Assembly (NCBI RefSeq): GCF_029873635.1
Contig: NC_080423.1
Location: 94,831,191 to 94,895,190, forward strand
Source: Malania oleifera
Taxonomy: Eukaryota; Streptophyta; Magnoliopsida; Santalales; Ximeniaceae
Length of the DNA: 64,000 nt
Direction: 5' to 3'
Shown here: positions 47,004 to 58,259 of the stretch, piece by piece
Position numbering within the stretch: position 1 is the first letter of the stretch
Layout of the letters: each line of letters begins with the position of its first letter
Program-made: the position numbers and the translations under genes
Notes under the pieces: generated by a model
What the model saw: the letters and a program-made list of their open reading frames with translations, nothing else
Told to the model about the DNA's origin: nothing
The model's database searches: none

Positions 47004-50000
47004 CAATTTTCGTAATTTTGCTGGGTGAATTTGATTGGGTTTGCACGAATTCGATAATGTAAGCTGGGGAAGTCATGTTCAGTGGATGGGTACTCGCACT
47101 GGGTTTTCTTCTTTGTTTGTTTGTTTGTTCGTGTTTTTATCTGAGATTAAATTTGGGGGTTTCTTTGTGGGGCAGTTCAGCAGCTTCACATGTTATCTCT
47201 ACCTGTTAAAAATGGCGGTTCGGAGAAGAAGCACAGTCGTTCCGTATCAGATCTGAGCGATCCTTCAACTCCGCACAACATTGAGGACTCTAGAAAGAAT
47301 GCTGTGCTATATACACATGTTATCGCTTTTACATTGTTCGAGCTCGAGACCATAACCAAGAGCTTCCGCTCTGATTATATTCTGGGCGAAGGTGGATTTG
47401 GAACAGTGTACAAGGGTTACATAGACGAAAATGTGAGGGTCGGCCTCAAATCCCTCCCAGTTGCTGTAAAAGTTCTTAACAAGGAGGGCCTTCAAGGCCA
47501 TAGAGAATGGCGTGTATGTTTTCCTCCCTACTTGATATATTTTTGTTTTTGCTACGCTTTTGTGTTTACTATTGCTTTTATTTTTCTGCTTCCCTTGAAG
47601 CGTATTGCTTCTGTTTTTGATGTGTTGTTTGCGCTTTTTTGATTCTTTTGCCCTTGTCTTCTATCCAGACGGAGGTTAACTTTCTTGGGCAGCTGAGGCA
47701 TCCAAACCTGGTCAAGTTAATTGGATATTGCTGCGAGGATGATCATAGGTTACTTGTCTACGAGTTCATGTTCCGCGGAAGCCTCGAGAATCACTTGTTT
47801 CGAAGTATGTACCGGTCATTTCTTTCTCAATTTGATGTTGCTAAACCTTACTTTTCATGCGTGCATTTTGACAGAACAATTCTGCAAAACATATAAATTA
47901 ATGAACTGGATCAATTTGTGTTGATTGTACATGAAGGCTGACGTGCAGGAGTTGGTGACTTGATAAAAACAAAGTTCCTGCAACCATGCAGGTTGTTTTA
48001 TGCTCTATCTTTTTACCACTTCATTATTGTGGACGTGTCATTTCGACTCTTTAGAGGAGAAAACCTTACATCTCTGAGAACTTCATTCTATTGTCATTTG
48101 GGAGCTCTGAAACTTTCAATTATGGTAGTCAGTCTTAATATTGGTTCTAGAGTCAATGATTGCTACGTATTTTGTCTAATACTTGCCAATTCGCTAGTGA
48201 AGAGTCAGCCTTTTACTGAAACCACACATCAAATGCATTATGCATACTTGTAACTTGGTAAAGGGGAACAAGACAGTGTTTCTCAAGAGTTTCTGTTCAA
48301 CTTTACAAATATTACCCCTTGCCTCTCTTTCTCTCTCAAAATAAATAAATAAATGCACACACTTATTAGAAACCTTGAGGAGATGAGTTGACAATGCCCC
48401 AACTCGCAATCTAATGCCACTCATTTGAGACATTGGATATTTGTTTCTTGTAATTTGCATCTCTTTCTTCCTTCGTGAAGCTTCACATTGGCCATGGGAG
48501 AAGTTTGATTTTAGCATTTGATTGGGGATGCTATGTTCTGCATTGATTATTCTGGTATCTATACTTTTCAAGTGGCCATAATGCTCTCTTTTCTAGTTTC
48601 TTGTTTTCTAAAGAGGATGGTGTTTCTTGGAATTTTATTTTAGAATAAATCTAGATGAAAGAGAAACAATGATCTTGATCAGCTATTAGAGGTGCTTGGT
48701 TCTTTTTCTCCTTGGGTAAATTTCCTATATGTCGCTGTTTAATCTTTTTACTCGTGATTTTAATGGTGTTTAGTTCCCTATGCACTCTCTCTTACTTGGA
48801 AAGCTAAGACTAGTTACAGTATTAGGGACATCACTTGTCTACCATCCTTAACAGTATTAATACCAATTATCTGCTAGAAGACCTTTTGAAGATTTGTCTC
48901 TAGATGTGTTCTTTCTTTGTTGCCAAAGTGGTGAATTGAATGTTGTTTTGTTTTTGCATTATTTTTTTTTTTCCTGGTGCATTTGGAGCTTGGTGTTTTT
49001 AGCAGTCTTCCTTGGAAATTTTTTTCAGGGATTTAGCGGTGCGGAGGGGAAGATACGCTGGGGATGTGCTATTTTGATGTAATGTGGTGTATTTTACTGT
49101 AACAGAACTCCAGATTCTTCAATGGAGGTTCAGTCCTCCATTTTGGTTTGGAGTGGGATTCCTTTTTTTCCCAGCAACTAAATTAAGCGCTAAACCTTCA
49201 TGTGTTTTCATTCATACATCAAGTAGACGATAAGCAGGGTTATGACCAACTGACAGAAGAATTTATAGTCAGGGTGTGCAGAATTGCAAATGTTGGAATC
49301 TGTAAATTATCCAGTGAGACTGATTCTCTACTTGCTTCAGCAAAAACCAATCCATATTCTGATTCATAAACTTTATGCTAGATGAGTTCCAGTTAAATTT
49401 CTGAAGTTCAAGTGGTATTGAAAATCCTGACTTTTTCCTGTAAATTCATTTCAGTTCCGACCTTTTCTCCACATTGAAATCTAATTCTGTGAAAAAGTTT
49501 TCAAGCCTTTGGGAATTTTTTTATGCTTTAGGTTTTGAACCCAAGACTGAAAAAATGGTGTCAAAATTAAATCTTGGTAACATTTGAAGGAAGAGCTGGC
49601 TGGTCTGGCCTAGCGAGAAAGTTAGGCCCTGTTTGTTTAAAGATCTAGAATATTTTATTCAGATTCTTGTTTTTGAAAACAAAAGCAGTAAGTTGCATCA
49701 TGCATTTTTTATATTCAAAAATGCAGTTTGATGATTAAATTCGAGTTTTGTTCTTCTAGATATGAAGCAAGAATATGTTTGGATAATTCAAAAACAATTT
49801 TTGTCTTCTTTCATTTTTTGGGTGGCTGATGTTTTATATGTGGTGGTGACTGTGGTGGCAGGCAGTGGTTGGTCTTGGTGGGCAACGGTGACACATGGTA
49901 GCTGGGTGTTGGTTGTCAGCTGTGATGATGACAGTCAATGGTGGGTTGTGTTGGCGAATGGTGACAATTAGTGAAGTTAAGGAATGTGGAACAAGTGAGA

Positions 50001-52461
50001 GATGGGATAAGAATGGGTTGGGAATTTAGCATTGCATCTGAATTGACAAAAAAATCATTTTGTAGAATCCGAAAATGGGAGTGTTTTCAAGACACAATCT
50101 TAAAAACAGTTACTAATCTTTTGTTATTTCATGTATCCCTTGTTATTGTATCCGAAAAACTTGCCAAATAAACCCTTCTGACACTCATTGTAAATTCAAG
50201 ATCAAGCATAGTCATTGTTGGCAGACCATACACTTTTTTCCTTTGTCCCTTCGGGGCATAGTGGATTTCCCAAAGAAAAAAATAAGGGCAAAACACACTG
50301 ACTTTTTGACAAAAGTATAGAGACTTCCTCCGAGGTTTCAAAAATCTTAAGGACCTCCCTTGAGGTTTCAAGAATTTTAGGGACCTCCCTTGAAGTTTGT
50401 AGTATGTTAGAAACCTCAGGAGAGGTCAATGGAATTTTTGAAACCTCTGGGGAGGTTCCTGTGTTTTGCCAAACCTCAGGGGAGGTTAATGGTGTCCAGA
50501 AAATAAAAATATACCATGTTTTGGAACTTGGAGTAGGACCTTGGATTTGGTTTGTGTGAATTTGGATAAAAAGTACGATAAACTCTTTTTGAGTTTCGTT
50601 AATCCACACAAATCCAAATTCAGTCCTAAACACAGCCTTAGGGAATTTGGATTATTGTTGTTTGTTTGTCAACAGATATTGATGAAACTACCTTGGCATT
50701 TTGTGCTTTGTATGGGATCTCTCTCTGGTGCTGGGGGGTGGGTGGTTGGGTGGCGGGCATGTCCTATCAATAATCACTTTGACTTTTTGTCATGCAATCC
50801 TGTCATATGCTTTGTTTGTCAATCTTTGAGTGCATTATCTGTGTGAGGTTATCCTTATTTAATTTACTTACATTACAGAAGTATGGCTTACTAATTTTTC
50901 TGCACTTTCTTGATGATCTGTTTGATTTATGTTGGAGGATCAGCATACAGTGATATGTTCCAATGTCATTATGTATATCTATAGGTTTATGCTTACCCTG
51001 TGTTTGGGAGTATGGATTTCAAGCGAATTTAGAATTAAGTGGATTCTGACAAAACACAATACAATTTTGTATTGAGTTTTGTTGAAATTCCTCACAAATC
51101 CAAATCCAAGCATTGCCCCTCCATGATACCAAACACAGCTTTAGTTTCTGATGCTGCTTTTTGTAATCTAAAGTTGATATTGGTCTTTCCTGAGGCATTC
51201 AGAGGCAACTGTTCCTTTATCTTGGGCAACAAGGATGATGATTGCTCTGGGAGCAGCCAAAGGGCTTGCTTTCCTTCACAATGCTGAAAGGCCTGTTATC
51301 TATCGGGATTTCAAAACGTCAAATATATTGTTGGACTCTGTAAGTAGTGTTTCTTAATTCTGGATGTCCAAGAGTTCTTTTAATGACCATTTCTTTGGCA
51401 AGTGGAATAGTTCATTCCTATCATAACATCTGTCTCTGGATCCGTAGGATTATACGGCAAAGCTCTCTGATTTTGGGCTGGCAAAAGCTGGACCACAAGG
51501 CGATGAGACCCATGTGTCAACTCGGGTAATGGGAACTTATGGTTATGCTGCTCCAGAATATGTGATGACTGGTGAGTTACCCAGCTGTACTTCACCACTT
51601 GATTTTTCAACGCCATTCCCTTGACTGACGTAGGTAGATAAATTCAGTGGATGCTTAATCAGTTAGAAAGGGATTGGAGCCCGAGCTACATGGAGGAATA
51701 CCTTATACTATCTTTCTGCTTTCAATTTTTGAAGTTCCATAACATCACTCTGTTTATCTGCTTTCTGGCTAGCCAGTTTTACAAATTTTTTTCCTCATAT
51801 TTCATTTCTTCCTTCTGGACTTCTACAATCAACATCAAGACACCGCCTTTCATATATTCTGTACCTGTTTGAGTTCATGTTCCCCGTACTTTTCCAGAAT
51901 AAAGTATTTTGAGTTCGCCTGTACTTACACACAGTTTCTCAGTGAGACTTGTATGAAATGTGTGCAGGTCACCTGACAGCCAGGAGCGACGTCTACAGCT
52001 TTGGGGTTGTTCTTCTGGAGCTGTTGACTGGAAGGAGGTCAGTTGACAAGACGAGACCCAGTAAGGAGCAGAGCTTGGTGGATTGGGCACGACCAAAGTT
52101 GAATGACAAGAGGAAATTGCTGCAAATAATAGACCCCAGATTAGAGAGCCAGTACTCGGTGAGGGCAGCGCAGAAAGCCTGCAGCTTGGCATACTATTGC
52201 CTGAGCCAGAACCCCAAAGCAAGACCCTTAATGAGCGATGTGGTTGAGACCTTAGAGCCTCTCCAGAGCAGCCGTGCTGGCACAGATGAAGTATCGTCAT
52301 CATCTTCCCTCATCACTGGGGCTGGCACATTTGCCATGAGGGGAATTTCCGATTACCGGGTGCATCACAGGTTTGGCAACAATATTGGTACCGGTGCTGG
52401 TTGCCGGTCCCCCAACCCCAGTTGTTCCCCAGGTGCGGCTGCGGCTTGCCGGGTCAGATGA
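46748..52461 (+). CDS. PBL8: PBL8-like receptor-like cytoplasmic kinase (RLCK-VII), six exons
   Basis: Predicted exons are 46748-46799, 47176-47513, 47669-47804, 51203-51339, 51448-51571 and 51968-52461, all with GT..AG introns, giving 426 residues. The protein starts MGNCGTRE, with Gly2 for N-myristoylation and Cys4 for palmitoylation, so plasma-membrane attachment is expected. The Ser/Thr kinase domain has the Gly loop GEGGFG (88-93), Lys116, Glu132, the catalytic YRDFKTSN (Tyr209-Asn216), DFG (229-231) and APE (256-258); all catalytic residues are present. The [16 protein letters not shown] segment (35-50), the [10 protein letters not shown] insert and the SPNPSCSPG...CRVR tail are signatures of the PBL8 type; I recall the Arabidopsis protein as slightly shorter. 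The family relays signals from cell-surface receptors; the specific receptor here is unknown. Relative to PBL8 there are about 14 extra residues near 22-34. Confidence 0.92.
46921..47001. repeat. Compound TC/AC microsatellite in intron 1
   Basis: A (TC)n run of about 46 bases passes directly into an (AC)n run of about 35 bases within the 376-bp first intron. Reading frames of Ser-Leu or His-Thr repeats across it are artefacts. Confidence 0.95.
47176..47513 (+). CDS. PBL8: PBL8-like exon 2 (residues 18-130)
   Basis: The acceptor GGGGCAG|TT is the only nearby AG that keeps the phase set by exon 1. It encodes the basic/serine-rich linker and the N-lobe with [11 protein letters not shown] and the ATP-binding Lys116. 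It ends TGG CGT|GTATGT at a phase-0 donor; the CGT adds Arg130, where the Arabidopsis relative has Leu. Confidence 0.92.
47669..47804 (+). CDS. PBL8: PBL8-like exon 3 (residues 131-175)
   Basis: Follows TATCCAG and encodes the alpha-C helix Glu132 and hinge ([19 protein letters not shown]). Ends CGA A|GTATGT, leaving one base for codon 176. Confidence 0.92.
50325..50500. repeat. Fold-back repeat with GAGGTTTC/GAAACCTC units
   Basis: Direct units 'gacctcccttgaggtttcaa' occur twice, then appear inverted as 'gaaacctctggggaggttcc' and 'cctcaggggaggtt'. The segment can form a long imperfect hairpin. It may be part of a larger MULE- or hAT-type miniature element. Confidence 0.5.
50516..50638. mobile_element. 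MITE-like inverted repeat in intron 3
   Basis: The left arm 'gtaggaccttggatttggtt' pairs imperfectly with the right arm 'aaatccaaattcagtcctaa', ending in 'aaacacagcc'. It shares arm sequence with the element at 50997-51143. Confidence 0.5.
50997..51143. mobile_element. MITE-like inverted repeat close to exon 4
   Basis: The terminus 'ccctgtgtttgggagtatgg' is inverted at the other end as 'ccatgataccaaacacagct'. Subterminal 'cacaaatccaaatccaag' matches the neighbouring MITE. It ends about 60 bp before the exon 4 acceptor. Confidence 0.55.
51203..51339 (+). CDS. PBL8: PBL8-like exon 4 (residues 176-221)
   Basis: Starts after CATTCAG, completing codon 176 as Lys. Encodes the alpha-E helix and catalytic loop YRDFKTSN, with Asp211, Lys213 and Asn216. 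Ends GAC TCT|GTAAGT in phase 0. Confidence 0.93.
51448..51571 (+). CDS. PBL8: PBL8-like exon 5 (residues 222-262)
   Basis: Starts after CCGTAG. Encodes DFG (229-231), the activation segment [16 protein letters not shown] and the P+1 loop. Ends ACT G|GTGAGT. Confidence 0.93.
51968..52461 (+). CDS. PBL8: PBL8-like exon 6 (residues 263-426)
   Basis: Starts after GTGCAG, completing Gly263. Encodes the C-lobe ([34 protein letters not shown]) and a C-terminal tail ending CRVR and TGA. Confidence 0.95.
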
Positions 52462-52847
52462 GAAATGCATGCTTTGCATTTTGTATACTCCTTTGTAGTG
52501 TGCCTTCCTTGCCTCTCTGCACTTTCAAAATGACAAAATGTTGGTTTTGCTGAAATGTGGGTGCATTTGCTGCTTTTGTATTTCTATGTACATGGTGTAA
52601 TGGTGATGTCAAACTCTCTTTCTATCAGTACTGCTCAATATGAATCATGATTTTGACTTAATGCTCCTGTGGGTTAGTGCTAACTATTTTGAAAAGCTAT
52701 TCTTAAACGGACGCATTTTAGTGCATGCTGATCCTTTTTTGGAACTATTATATGTTCTCTGTTTCTCCTTCTATGGATGCTTGTTGGTTTATATTATGCT
52801 TTTTTTGATTCATTTTTGCCACCAAACAAGAAAAAGTGAATTTATAT
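52462..52847 (+). other. 3' UTR and downstream flank of the kinase gene
   Basis: The T-rich sequence after the stop fits a plant 3' UTR, but no single polyadenylation signal stands out. No further gene is visible. Confidence 0.4.
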
Positions 52848-53059
52848 CTTCAAGATGTGGTTCAGGTAGTAGTGGGGGGCTGCGGGAGTGTTTTTCATGA
52901 AATCAGGTGTTCAAATTCCTCTCGGGTTTGTTTTCGTCCCTGAACTCCTGAATTTACACTTCTTTTGGAATTGTGTGATCAACTTTAAGGGAGGCAGGAT
53001 TAGTCACGTGGATCGTAAAACGGACATGTGATCCCCGATGCGTAATCCAAGAAAAGAAA
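52848..53059 (+). mobile_element. tRNA-derived SINE with 20-bp target duplication
   Basis: A 212-bp segment is flanked by exact 20-bp repeats (52828-52847 and 53060-53079; AAGAAAAAGTGAATTTATAT). It has an A-box-like GGTTCAGGTAGTAGTGG, a B-box-like GTGTTCAAATTCC about 50 bp later, and an A-rich 3' tail. The block 'ttagtcacgtggatcgtaaa' ... 'gatccccgatgcgtaatcc' is of a kind seen in plant SINEs. A SINE has no protein and uses LINE machinery. Confidence 0.85.
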
Positions 53060-53079
53060 AAGAAAAAGTGAATTTATAT

Positions 53080-53820
53080 AATTATATAATTCTTAAATAT
53101 TTTTCAAGTTTTAATAGGGCTTTGAAGGGGGACAGTTTGAAAAAGGGAAAGAGCTTTCTTGGTGAGCACTGGAAAAATATTTTCTGACTGTCAAAAAATA
53201 ACTTGAACTTCTAGCTCCCCGAAAGGCCAAAACCAACAGAATAAATGAGGCCACCGACATGGCATGTTTTGAGTGGACGTGGCAGGCAATGGGCGGTTGT
53301 AGCAGTCATTAAATACTTGCCACATGGGTGTGTTTGGCTTTACTTGTGTAGGAGCATCACAGAAGATGACTTGTGGCAAGCAAATTAGTAGGAGACAAAT
53401 AAATTGTCCCAATTAGGATAGTTGTTTTTTTTTTGGTTACAAGGAAATAAACAAAGAGAAAAACACGTGGCAGTATTTGGAAGAATGATTTTTAAATTTG
53501 GGGTTAGATTTATATGAATTTTAAAAAGAGATTAATATAATTTTGTAATATGTTTTATTTAAATTCATACAAATTCAAATTTAAAATTCCAATCTTATTA
53601 TGTTCTCAAGTGGGTTATGGAAAAAATTTTGTGTCAATTTTTGATTTTTGTAGAGTTTTAACTTATTTTTTAGTTTTTCAAAATTTGTTTTAAAAGGTAG
53701 ATAATATAGAGTATATTTTAATGTCCAAAATAATTTGTTCTTTTTATATTTTAAAATAATTACAAAAAAAAAACAACTTATTTTTTCAATTTTTTAAAAA
53801 CTATACAAGATAATATTTTT
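53080..53820. other. Gene-free AT-rich spacer
   Basis: No gene or identifiable repeat. It is T- and A-rich from 53480 on and ends abruptly at the truncated family-B LTR. Confidence 0.45.
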
Positions 53821-54076
53821 ATAAGCCGTTGACTCCACCAACCTCATCGACGAGTTGAAGAAGAACGTTCGTCGCCGCAAGAAGGACTTCGTCGATGAAC
53901 CCTAAATCTGAAATTTCTGTTTTTCGGGATCTCTTCGTCGACGACGCCTGAACTTCGTCGACGAACCATATAAGGACCTTCGTCGACAAAGCCTATTGTT
54001 TTCCTTTTTTTTTTTTTTTTTTCTCTTTTTTCATTCATTTAATATTTTCCATAAATAAATTTTTCAGGTCTCTACA
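53821..54076 (-). repeat. Truncated family-B LTR
   Basis: It enters abruptly at 'ataagccgttgactccacc', which lies about 2.15 kb into the full LTR (compare 57797), and ends GGTCTCTACA followed by the PPT complement TTCTCCCCTCCTC. A GTCGAC palindrome array occupies 53828-54000, and a T20 run follows. Confidence 0.85.
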
Positions 54077-54198
54077 TTCTCCCCTCCTCATTAAATTTCG
54101 TGCTTGAAATTTTGCTACTCATTCATTTTCACATTTCTACAATTTGTTAATTCACTATCTTATACAATCCAGTATATATCACCATCTAAGTATTTGCA

Positions 54199-55302
54199 TT
54201 AATTACCATGAAATAAAACCATCATTATCTTAAACATAAACTTGTACCTGCCCTCTCGGCAATATCTGCCTCGGTCAAGATCATTGTGTGCACACATGCT
54301 GGACCACCTCCACCTCGGGTACGTGTTGGTTTCCCAGGATCTGATTCGGTGCAGGTGCATTGGGCAGTAGTTCACGACAATTCCTTGCAATATGCCTTGG
54401 TTTACCGCACCTATAGCAGTCACTCCTATGCCTCCTATTACATCTACGTCATACAGGGTAAGATGAATCATCCTTATAACTAGGATAACCCCGATCTCTC
54501 GTTCCCTGCCTCGGGCCCATAATATCCCTTTCTCTCTTCCACAATCCCTGACTAGTCTTAACTTGAAAACTGGGAGGTGTAGGTCTCTTTCTCTGCTCTG
54601 ATGGTTCTGTACTACCCTGCAAGCTCTTCTCCAGTACCGAGGCCTTATCCACCAAGTCCAAGAAGTTTTGGACCTGGAACCCCACCACAAGCTCATAGAT
54701 CTTTCGTCTCAGGCATTTTTCGAACATTATGGCCTATTCGGGATCATAAATGGTGCGAAGCGAGATAGATCCACAAATTTCACTACATATTCCCCAAAAG
54801 TCATATTCCCCTAGGCCAGGTTAGTAAACTCCTCTACCTTTTCTTCTCTGGTAGACAAGGAAAAATACATATCAAAGAATAGCTCATTGAATCGTTCTCA
54901 GGACAGTGCCACTTTCAGTAACCTCTATCCTTCTAGCAGCTTCACCGAAAGCCACCAACGTTTCGCATCACCTGTCATCTTAAACGTGGCGTAACAAACC
55001 TTCTGCTCGTCCATGCAGCCGAGTACTTCCATTATCTCCTCAATTTCCTGAACGCATTTCTTTGCAGCCACTAGATAAAGTCCTCATGCAAAATTCGGAG
55101 AGTTCAATCTCATGAACTCTTTGATGCTACAGCCCCGGTCTACCGATGGCCAGCTCTGCTCTCTAGGATCCTTCCTCATTTCTGCCCTGACCTGATGGGT
55201 TATTCCCCTCAGCATCGTCTAAATATCAAAGTCCTCCTCACTAGTTGCCTCCGAGTTATCAGTTCCTTCTCTAGTAACTACATCCTTACCCCTAGGATCC
55301 AT
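54199..55302 (-). pseudogene. Gag-only gypsy element: decayed gag, copy 1
   Basis: On the minus strand it starts at MDPRGKDV (55302). The Gag domain follows, with recognisable text AKRWWLSVKLLEG (near 54965), FNELFFDMYF, EFTNLA and EYVVKFVDLSRF, then VGFQVQNFLDLVDKASVLEKSL (54550-54690). A zinc region CNRRHRSDCYRCGKPRHIARNC lies at about 54380-54450. Several stops and frameshifts are present, including one soon after the start, so it is dead. The PBS complement GCTCTGATACCA (55638-55649) and LTR follow. Gag would package element RNA; every enzyme would have to come from another element. Confidence 0.85.
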
Positions 55303-55637
55303 CCTGAAAATAGGACAGAAAAGAGTTAAGCATTCCATTATCATAACCTACTCAACACAATCATTAAACTTAAATCCAATATATGTCCAAATTCTTAACT
55401 TAAGGACCAGTCCCACAACTCATAAACGAAATCATCTAAGGTTTGCCATGGTTTTTCTAAAACCTTCGACTGCTTCAGAAAAATCACATAAAGCCGTCGA
55501 TGTACTTCCGCCTCGAGGCTACAAGACAAAATCCTATAACTCTCAACACCTAACCTACCCATTTCCAATCCTCATTGTCATCTGTTCCTATACTCTGGTA
55601 TTAATCATCCCTAAGTTTGCAGAACCTAAAACCTAAT

Positions 55638-55649
55638 GCTCTGATACCA
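55638..55649 (-). other. Primer binding site, copy 1
   Basis: The minus strand reads a perfect TGGTATCAGAGC, the initiator-Met-tRNA complement, three bases from the shared middle LTR. Confidence 0.9.
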
Positions 55650-55652
55650 CCT

Positions 55653-58102
55653 TAGGACTCCCCAAACCCGCCAAGTGAGGCCTGGGTGCCACGTGTTCCA
55701 TTTACCTATATTTGATACTATAACATTAGTTACGCAGCGGAAAAATAAACTAACATCCCTTATAACATAGCTGAGTTGTATATATACATCCCAAAATAGT
55801 AATCTCCAACATCTAGTATTTACAAATATATACATCTAAGAAAACTTAAATGAAACCCAAAGAAAAAAATACATCAAAAGTCTATACCCTCTCTCTCTCT
55901 CTATCTAAAATGCTATGCTAGTCCCGAGCTCACTGAGCTCGATCACATGGAGGTCTTGAAAAAGATGAAATTCATATCGACTGAGACATATCTCAGTAAG
56001 ACGGAATAGATTAATACTAATGTGTAGCTGTCATGAGGTTTGTGTACAAAATATAATCATCATTTACAAATTAATTCACAATTATGAAATCATTCTCTGT
56101 CCCTACTCACACACACGCAGCATATTTTATTAACGAGAGTTTCCCAAGAATTGAGGTGATTACCCACCCATACAAGTAGCACCCCTCTGCTCTGATACCT
56201 AATGCAACTTGGTATGGCTACAACTGATACTCATCAGGGCACTTACCTTACTCAGTAAGCCCTCAGGTGGATAGTTTTTCTCATATTCACACGCATTCAC
56301 ACAATTATTCATCAGCGGAGGTTCCCGAGAATAGGGAAGATTATCTGCCCATACAAGTAGCTTCCCTCTGCCCTAATACGTTATGCAACCCGGTATGGCT
56401 ACATCTGATACCTATCTAGGCACTCGCCTTTCTTAGCAAGCCCTTAGGCAGAGAGTTTACCTCGCCCCAAATAAATATAATATTACAATATATAATACAT
56501 TTATACTTTACTTTGTATCTGTTATCTCTATAATACTCATCCCTTCAAGATCTAAGTTCCCATATTTCCCAGTATTTCACATCACATAAACTCATTTCAC
56601 ATTTCTCATCTCCTTTCTTCACATACTCAGTATTCGCATAAATTTCACATACGTTGTTCTCATGTTATACATTGTTTAAATTAACAATTATGCATTTATA
56701 ACTCACTACCAGATGGATAATCACAGTCATGCTTCCCCCTATGATGGGTTGTACGACCCATAGGCTGGACTTGACCCTGGTCGACCCACCAGAGTTAAAT
56801 CAGTAACGACCTATTCACTCTGTAAGTCAGATTGGCTATTCCCATACTGGTCTAGACTCCAAGGGGACTCTACCCTTCTTCGCCCAATCGACCATCCTGT
56901 CTCCATACTCTCTTTAAGACGTGTGGGTGCACTAGCACTTCAGAAATCACACACAACAGTACTATGCCTACTATGGTACATTAGAGTTCTCAAATCATAC
57001 ATTGCAATTTAACATTCACATTCTGCTCTGATTAAATAATTCACAAGCAGTATTAACCCAATACATTTCATTATTTCCAACATGTCATACATATATCATA
57101 ACTTAACTTTGTATATTCATTTTACTCATACCACACATTTTAAATAATACACATAATTATATCATCAAAAATAATACACCAACCCATGTTCATCCTCTAT
57201 TTAACTGAAAATACACATCATTACTTTAATCATTCCATTTTCGCAAATAATAACAAATAACACAGCCCTAGGCTCAAAAATCTTAGTTTAAACAGTTGGC
57301 TTTCAATACTCATAGGATAATCATATAAATAAACAAATAATTTCCATTTAAACCAGAGAAATTTACAAATCTACTATCTTAATCTACTCCCCTTACATGG
57401 TTTCCTGAACTACGCCTACAGGGATCTCAAAATGATGCATGTGGCGCTCACCCGAATTTTGATTTAAAACCCTAGTTTATTAACTCAAACCCTAGATCAA
57501 CAACTATTAAACATACCCAAGCCCGATACACCCCATTTAAATAATCATATATTAGACAAATAGCTCATTTCTACCCTTACCTCAACTTTAGGGTGATGCT
57601 TGGAAAGACCTCGTTCAAGAATCCACTCCGCTAGACTTGTAGAGAATTTCCCCCAGATCCTCGTGGTAAGTTCCGATCGTTTAATCAGGCGATGAACGAT
57701 GAGAAATCGTAGAGAAAGGGTGAGAAGCGTCGTTTTTAGAGAGAGAAAGAGAGAAATTAAGATTTCTTAATGAGTAAGAAATGAGAAATTCTATTTATAA
57801 GCCGTTGACTCGGCCAACCTTGTTGATGAAATGAAGTCTTCGTCGACGAGTTGAAGTAGAACGTTCGTCGATGAAAGAAGGACTTCGTCGATGAACCCTA
57901 AACCTAAAATTTCTGTCGTTTGAGATCTCTTCGTCGACGATGCCCGGACTTCATTGACGAACCACAGAAGGACCTTCATCGACTAAAATAGGGGATTCGT
58001 CGACGAAGCCTATTGTTTTCTTTTCTTTTCTTTTCTTTTTTAAATTTTCCCTCTTTTCATTTCTTTCTTATTTTCCATAAATAAATTTTTTGGGTCTCCA
58101 TA
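55653..58102 (-). repeat. Middle family-B LTR shared by two gag units
   Basis: A ~2.45-kb LTR whose ends have decayed (TAGGACTCC for TGTGATGCC at left, CTCCATA for CTCTACA at right). It contains the ~190-bp diverged internal duplication (56120-56270 and 56320-56470) and the GTCGAC palindrome array (57805-58015). Confidence 0.85.
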
Positions 58103-58259
58103 TTCTCCCCTCCTTATAAAATTTCGTGCTTGAAATTTTGCTACTCGTTCATTTTCACATTTCTACAATTTGCTAACTCACTATATCTTATACAATCCAG
58201 TATATATCCCCATCTAAATTTATGCATTAACAACAATTAAATAAAACCATAATTATCTT

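Larger units (their letters stand above)
47805..51202 (+). other. Large intron 3 (3.4 kb) with MITE insertions
   Basis: Begins GTATGT and ends CATTCAG. No coding sequence of the kinase lies inside. It holds fold-back repeats at 50330-50480, 50516-50638 and 50997-51143, and a 'ggccctgtttgttta' terminus of hAT-MITE type at 49626. These account for part of its length. The other introns are 108-396 bp. Confidence 0.8.

Noticed and set aside
46722-47028. Ser-Leu, Arg-Glu or Cys-Val repeat frames across the kinase gene's first intron
   Set aside because: They translate the TC/AC microsatellite. The true reading is exon 1 ending at 46799 and exon 2 starting at 47176.
48194-50633. Open frames inside kinase intron 3 as separate genes
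   Set aside because: They are short and lack domains, lie between verified exons of one gene, and some fall on fold-back repeats.
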